This document shows positions 60,838-64,000 of a stretch of 64,000 nt of DNA, piece by piece. Position 1 is the first letter of the stretch. Every line of letters begins with the position of its first letter. The position numbers and the translations under genes are program-made. Origin of the DNA: Epiperipatus broadwayi (taxonomy: Eukaryota > Onychophora > Udeonychophora > Euonychophora > Peripatidae); contig JAQFVV010006238.1 in NCBI GenBank assembly GCA_028023455.1, forward strand, positions 7,820,572-7,884,571, in the 5' to 3' direction. Under the pieces are notes generated by a model. It did no database searches. It saw only the letters and a list, made by a program, of their open reading frames with translations, and was not told the origin of the DNA.

Positions 60838-61250
60838 GAGGGATTTGCATTTAAGATTTTCAGTCTATATTTATTCTCCACTCCATTTCAAACAACTATT
60901 ACATATGACCACACACATGTGAAAAAGATAAATGATTCCCCATATACATATTTCCATGCAGAACCAACACTCATCAGGGGTCAAATCATAATCTTCCATA
61001 CATATATATAATCAGTGCTATGCCCATATTTAGATATCATAATCTTCCATACATATATATAATCAGTGCTATGCCCATATTTAGATAGAAATTCTTTAAA
61101 CTTTAATGGATAGACTTCATTATTCATACCCTTCCAACAATTCAACCATATCATTAAAAACCAATGATTGAATGCTCAAAGCCATTGATGGATTTGATAT
61201 TAAATTATACTCATGTAGACATCATGTCAATCCAACTCACATATTATCAG
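60838..61250 (+). repeat. Family A copy with an internal tandem duplication
   Basis: 'agggatttgcatttaagatt', 'accacacacatgtgaaaaag' and 'gctcaaagcca' follow the family A order. A 51-bp segment ('atcataatcttccatacata' and on) is tandemly repeated at 60985-61035 and 61036-61086 with no visible difference. A second terminal-like piece follows at 61379-61410. Confidence 0.75.
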
Positions 61251-61254
61251 ACCA

Positions 61255-62205
61255 ATGCATATCATTTATATTGATAGAAGAGAGATGGGTTGAACTTGTA
61301 CTATGCTGTAGCTTATTTTCAAGGCAATATGCAATTAATTTATTTACTCAGTATATTGAATGTTTACTATAGTAAATAGAAGGATTTGAACTTAGAATTT
61401 TCAGTCTATGTTCAATCATAAGTTGAAATGCCTCTATTTACTGTTACAAAATTATAATTTAAAAATAAATGATTAAATTATTAATAGAAATAAAAATAGA
61501 AAGAATATATAATATGTTTTTAGAGTAAGTTTTAAGAGACACAAGTTTGCAAATGCAAAAGATTGCATCATATTTTTTTTTCTCTTAAAATAAACAAATT
61601 TTAGTATTGAAAGTGGGTGGAAGAAAAATCTAAAATAAAAAGATTTAAAACTCTCTCTTTTTTATAAACTAAAAGAGTAAAATGTATAAAAATAAGTGAG
61701 TATGGGAAGTTACAATAAAATTAGTTTGTAAAAAAAAATTTCAAAAATGTAATTAGTTTATAAGATTACTGGCTGATAAAAAAAATGATAAACTGATAAT
61801 TGAATTAATTTTTAAAAAAACATGTAAACTATCTCATAAAAGTGATAGTAGATTAATTTAAAAAAGATTAGATAATGTGCAATGTAAAAATAAAATAAAA
61901 ATAGATTTAAGTTATGATAAAAATTAAAAAACTATGATAAGGAATTAAAACAATGAGAGAGAAAAGGTATAAAAAGTTGTAGCCATCCATTATAATTCAG
62001 TTTTATTCATGTTCAGTATATATTCCATTTGGATTCTTACTATACAATCAGATCCATTTAGATCCATTCAGATTCTCTCTAAAGAATGCAGAAGCCACAA
62101 AGTTAGCAACATGCATTGCTAAATAGCCATAAGATGTTCAACTGGGCTTCGTGCCCCTAGTCTTCAAAACAAAGATCAACTGTCCTTGCATAAAACCAAT
62201 ACCTG
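61255..62205. other. AT-rich stretch, no gene
   Basis: No supported gene. A short repeat of 'agatccatt(t/c)agat' lies near 62047-62075. Confidence 0.5.
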
Positions 62206-62221
62206 ATGAAAATGCCTAGAT

Positions 62222-62566
62222 CAGGGATCCCAATCTTTTTGCACTTAAGAGCATATTCTATAATACCAGTCAAGTGGCGGCCACCACTTATTTTTTCAAC
62301 CAGGTGGCAGGCAGCATTTATTTTTTCAATGTAAATTTATAGTTGGATATTGTTAATAATACACATAATGTACAAAAAATATTTATTTCAAAAATAAAAT
62401 TTTAACATTTGATTACAATATAATACAATAATTTACAAAAAATTTTAAAAATTAAATTTATTTGTATCAAATAAATAATTTTTTATTGTGTTCAGATAGC
62501 GGTGGGCACACATAAAATGGTCTGTGTGCACAATGGTGCCTGCGGGCATAAGGATGGGGACCCCTG
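62222..62566. mobile_element. hAT-superfamily MITE, 345 bp
   Basis: Begins CAGGGATCCC and ends GGGGACCCCTG, imperfect terminal inverted repeats typical of hAT elements. It is flanked by perfect 8-bp target duplications GCCTAGAT (62214-62221 and 62567-62574), the length hAT transposases generate. The interior has no transposase. Subterminal regions are GC-richer, with direct repeats ('accaggtggcaggcagc' echoing 'agtcaagtggcggcc'; 'gtgggcacacata', 'ggtgcctgcgggcat'), and the centre is AT-rich. It would be moved by an autonomous relative. Confidence 0.9.
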
Positions 62567-62579
62567 GCCTAGATTATAG

Positions 62580-63735
62580 ATAGATGTGACCACATATTTT
62601 TCCCTTCCCCATTGTTTGCCAGAAACCTGGAAACAAAGTCATGAAGCCATCGATGGAGAATCAAAAAGCCAACAGGTTGGAATCAAAACCAATGGAAAAT
62701 AGACACAAATGAAAACCTGAGCAAATATACTTTTAAATAACAGTCTAGACACTTTATTATAGCCTGAAAGTAATTTATATTGTCTTATGTAAAATTTATT
62801 GAGATATTCTGTTAAATATATGTTTGTGCATAAATAAATAATGTTTGCTTAATTGCTATTTGGACTACTCTCTCTCTTGTCACTGCATTACCATTAATTT
62901 AAGAGTATAGTTATTTTTATTTGTTAAATAAATATGCTGAATCCATGATACAAAGTATGAGCTAGCTTGGATATTTCAATTGCTAGATTTGTTGCCTGTC
63001 ATCCAAAAATGCTGATCATATATAATTTATATAGTCAGATAGTGCCTGAGGTGTATACTCAAAACAAATAAAGTGCACTGGATATAGGATATTGATCTAG
63101 CAGTTAAGGAGTGCTGTAACCTCAAAACATGATTGTAGGCTGTGCTTTGTACAGGCTTGATCTGACCATAGGTACTGTTGATGATTAATCTATCAATGGT
63201 ATTCCACTTCTCTTCTTGAAGGGCCAGTCTTTCATCACAGTCACAAAGTTGCCAAAAATTAGTTATAATGTTTTAAAAGTTGTAATAAATGTGCAACTTC
63301 GATAGACCCAGTTCAATATATTGTAACCAGTTGGGTTACATGCCAAATAGCAACATAGTTGTGCACATCATATATATTTAAAGTTAAGGAAAAGTATAAA
63401 TAAACTCAGACATAAATTTTTGTAGAATTTTTTTTACATTATCTGGAATAAAAATAATAAATAAAGGGTTATATAACTCTGAATTTAAAATAAAATTTCA
63501 TTATAAAATAAGCAGGTCTGAATAAATATTACTGTATTCTTATTTTTATTATTCTTATTTTGAATTTAAAAACAAGTATGGTATTTCATTTTTGAAATCT
63601 ATTAATTAATTGTTAAATTATCTATTTTTAAAAATCTTTGTAGATCACACATTGGTAAAACTTCAAACTTGCTTTTGAAAGGATTAGTGATATTATTGAA
63701 AAAATAAGATAAAAACAATTTGTAATTTAAATACA
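62580..63735. other. Non-coding stretch
   Basis: No supported gene. 62580-63350 is moderately AT-rich and may be repeat-derived, but I cannot place it in the families above. Confidence 0.45.
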
Positions 63736-63935
63736 TATAAGGCTTTAAATGAGGTAGTGGACTTAATTAGTGAAGAACTTACTAGATTTACATTTTCAAA
63801 TCAAAATGCTTTAGATTTACCTATATAATTAAAAAGTAGGTTGAAGATAAAAGTGGCTGCTCTTATCTTTATAAAATCATAATCTTCATAAAATTAAGCA
63901 CTCAAGGTGCAGAGTATTAAGGTTAAAGCCTTATA
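63736..63935. mobile_element. Short MITE related to family R4, 200 bp
   Basis: The ends TATAAGGCTTTAA and TTAAAGCCTTATA are perfect 13-bp inverted repeats including a possible TA target site. The interior ('gtggacttaattagtgaaga', 'tcaaatcaaaatgctttaga', 'gataaaagtggctgctctta') matches the reverse complement of 38560-38780. So this is a simpler, non-folded form of the foldback element at 38405-38875. Confidence 0.75.
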
Positions 63936-63943
63936 TATATATA

Positions 63944-64000
63944 TTGTAACAATCCGGAGAAAGGTACTTAACGTAAACTGCACTACGGGGCGCCATCTAG
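63944..64000 (+). repeat. Repeat cut by the window edge
   Basis: Starts TTGTAACAATCCGGAG after an AT tract and reaches 'gggcgccatctag' at the last base. Its reverse-orientation relative is at 15594-15650. The remainder lies outside the window. Confidence 0.6.

Overview
This window looks like nuclear DNA of an animal, probably an invertebrate. It is strongly AT-rich (about 70-75% A+T by eye, not computed) and crowded with long AT, AAT, GA and poly-A simple repeats. Most recognisable sequence comes from eukaryotic transposable elements: RTE-type and gag/endonuclease-type LINEs, a Penelope-like element, a Ty3/Gypsy-like LTR element, and piggyBac, Merlin and hAT DNA transposons. I see no prokaryotic operons, CRISPR array, rRNA or plasmid functions. 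I could not name the species; the mix of elements fits many invertebrates.

Layout. 1-15 kb: low-complexity DNA, an antisense RTE remnant, a tRNA-like sequence (3.7 kb), a 309-bp AAT microsatellite, dispersed repeats, and a candidate host terminal exon on the minus strand (14.4-14.8 kb). 16-19 kb: a decayed RTE LINE next to a Penelope-like fragment bounded by inverted termini. 20-29 kb: a foldback element, an old 4.7-kb LINE on the minus strand, and tandem copies of a dispersed family called here family A. 29.6-36.7 kb: a young LTR retrotransposon (29716-36312, LTRs 1832/1833 bp) encoding only a gag-like protein and sitting inside a ~95-bp minisatellite. 38-41 kb: foldback elements and an antisense RTE end. 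42.8-46.0 kb: two candidate minus-strand host exons with compatible splice phase. 46.7-50.1 kb: two more RTE copies. 51-52 kb: a piggyBac transposase remnant. 53.8-56.6 kb: several large palindromic repeats. 59.8-60.7 kb: a Merlin transposase remnant. 62.2-62.6 kb: a hAT-type MITE with perfect 8-bp target duplications. 63.7 kb: a 200-bp MITE.

How the parts relate. The only long intact reading frame with a recognisable role is the LTR-element gag. The other transposon genes are broken. The host exons, if real, lie in an intron-rich gene or genes whose introns have been expanded by repeats. Four or more dispersed families recur here as direct and head-to-head copies, so the window has an unusual number of long inverted repeats.
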